The notes under the pieces: model-generated | Database searches by the model: none | Told to the model about the DNA's origin: nothing | Seen by the model: only the letters and a program-made list of their open reading frames with translations | Made by a program: the position numbers and the translations under genes | Shown here: positions 6,510 to 6,943 of the stretch, in pieces | How the letters are laid out: the number at the start of each line of letters is the position of its first letter | Numbering within the stretch: position 1 is the first letter of the stretch | Source: Mollicutes bacterium | Lineage (GTDB): Bacteria; Bacillota_I; Bacilli_A; RF39; UBA660 | DNA length: 6,943 bases | Assembly: GCA_012841465.1 (NCBI GenBank) | Contig: DUUS01000070.1 | Span: 1 to 6,943 of the forward strand | Reading direction: 5' to 3'

Positions 6510-6545
6510 AACTATCTATATTGTTTAGATAGTTTCTTTAATTAA
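6509..6545 (+). terminator. Terminator after the phosphotransferase gene
   Basis: AAACTATCTA (6509-6518), a 7-nt loop, then TAGATAGTTT (6526-6535) form a perfect 10-bp stem starting at the stop codon, followed by a T-rich CTTTAATT. The U-tract is imperfect. On the minus strand the stem is followed by TTTT formed by its own outer arm, so it may also act weakly in that direction. Confidence 0.7.
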
Positions 6546-6566
6546 AAAAAGAAATGAATAAGAAAA

Positions 6567-6754
6567 TTATAATTCCAAACTAGTAATAATTTTTTCTTTT
6601 AAAGTATCAAATAAACAAGATAATAAAACTTCTTTTAAAATTAAACTCTCTTCATCAAATAATTCGATTGTTTCATACATCTCTTCTCAGGTACCTTTTG
6701 TTTAATTGTATTTATTTTTAAAAAAAATGATAAAGTTTTTTTATCATTCTTTTT
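6567..6754 (-). pseudogene. Possible decayed minus-strand gene fragment, unrecognised
   Basis: On the minus strand, 6567-6680 encodes 37 residues from an ATG (MYETIELFDEESLILKEV then a Leu-rich helix and TSLEL). There is no well-spaced ribosome site and an in-frame TGA lies two codons upstream. Just upstream in another frame, 6686-6754 reads as KINTIKQKVPE preceded by KKTLSFFL. Joining the two with a small frame change near 6683-6688 gives a smooth protein of about 60 residues rich in charged and helix-forming residues. This looks more like a broken C-terminal remnant than an intact small gene, but AT-rich DNA can produce such runs by chance. No family is recognised. Confidence 0.3.
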
Positions 6755-6755
6755 T
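6716..6755. terminator. Bidirectional terminator-like hairpin
   Basis: AATGATAAA (6726-6734), loop GTTTT, TTTATCATT (6740-6748) form a 9-bp stem. It is followed on the plus strand by C and six T residues (6750-6755), and on the minus strand by a run of T residues (complement of A 6720-6727). It could stop transcription from either side. On the minus strand it falls just after the TAA at 6762-6764. Confidence 0.6.
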
Positions 6756-6761
6756 CATATA

Positions 6762-6943
6762 TTAAAAAACTGAATTTTTATGTATATTATTATTTGTCTT
6801 TTCTTCTTGGCAAATAAATTCTATATAAAATTTATTAAAACTTAAATTATTAATTCTATCAATAAGACTATAAATAAATCGTAAAGTCAAACTTTATAGT
6901 TTTTGTATATATTATTCAGTTTTCCATACAGTCTTTCATACTA
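6762..6943 (-). pseudogene. Possible 3' end of a minus-strand gene entering from the right, frame-disrupted
   Basis: On the minus strand the frame is open from 6893 to a TAA at 6762-6764 (43 codons; it includes FIYSLIDRINNLSFNKF and then YIEFICQEEK), with no good start codon. Nearer the window edge a different frame is open (ERLYGKLNNIYKNYKV, then TGA). The two would join with one frame change near 6885-6895. A terminator-like hairpin lies immediately beyond the stop in the minus direction, as expected for a gene end. The product is not recognised. It is either a disrupted gene tail or chance open frames in very AT-rich DNA. Confidence 0.3.

Noticed and set aside
1..6943. CRISPR array, tRNA, rRNA, insertion sequence or integrase
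   Set aside because: No spaced identical repeats, cloverleaf-like segments, rRNA sequence or transposase/integrase motifs were seen on either strand.

Overview
This is a strongly AT-rich bacterial window with short intergenic gaps, purine-rich Shine-Dalgarno sites and A/T-biased codons. Tryptophan is encoded by TGG, no in-frame TGA occurs inside the long genes, and TGA appears to stop the HIT gene, so the code looks standard (table 11) rather than the Mycoplasma code. Together this suggests a low-GC member of the Bacillota, such as an uncultured gut Bacilli or Clostridia lineage. That placement is inferred from composition and protein style; no marker gene is present.

The left half (about 66-3818) is a two-gene plus-strand operon. 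A near-consensus promoter (TTGACA, 17 nt, TGT-TATATT) drives a divergent ANL-superfamily adenylate-forming enzyme of 605 aa. After 27 nt comes a 608-aa hybrid sensor histidine kinase with about seven N-terminal membrane segments, a kinase core and a C-terminal receiver. A short hairpin plus eight T residues directly follows the kinase stop. Pairing a possible small-molecule-activating enzyme with a polytopic membrane kinase is the most suggestive arrangement here. It could be a signal synthase with its receptor, or a sensor of the enzyme's product, but both readings are hypotheses.

The middle and right (3850-6545) hold four small plus-strand genes of the phosphate/nucleotide type: a HAD-like hydrolase whose second motif-I aspartate is valine, a NUDIX hydrolase interrupted by an in-frame TAA, a HIT-family protein, and an APH-fold phosphotransferase overlapping the HIT stop codon. 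Between NUDIX and HIT lie about 180 non-coding bases with a candidate promoter and an 11-bp hairpin, so HIT and the kinase probably form their own unit with a structured leader. A 10-bp hairpin after the phosphotransferase likely ends it.

The last 400 bases carry no intact gene. They hold a bidirectional terminator-like hairpin and several short minus-strand open segments in different frames that look like pieces of one or two decayed or partial genes converging on the plus-strand cluster.
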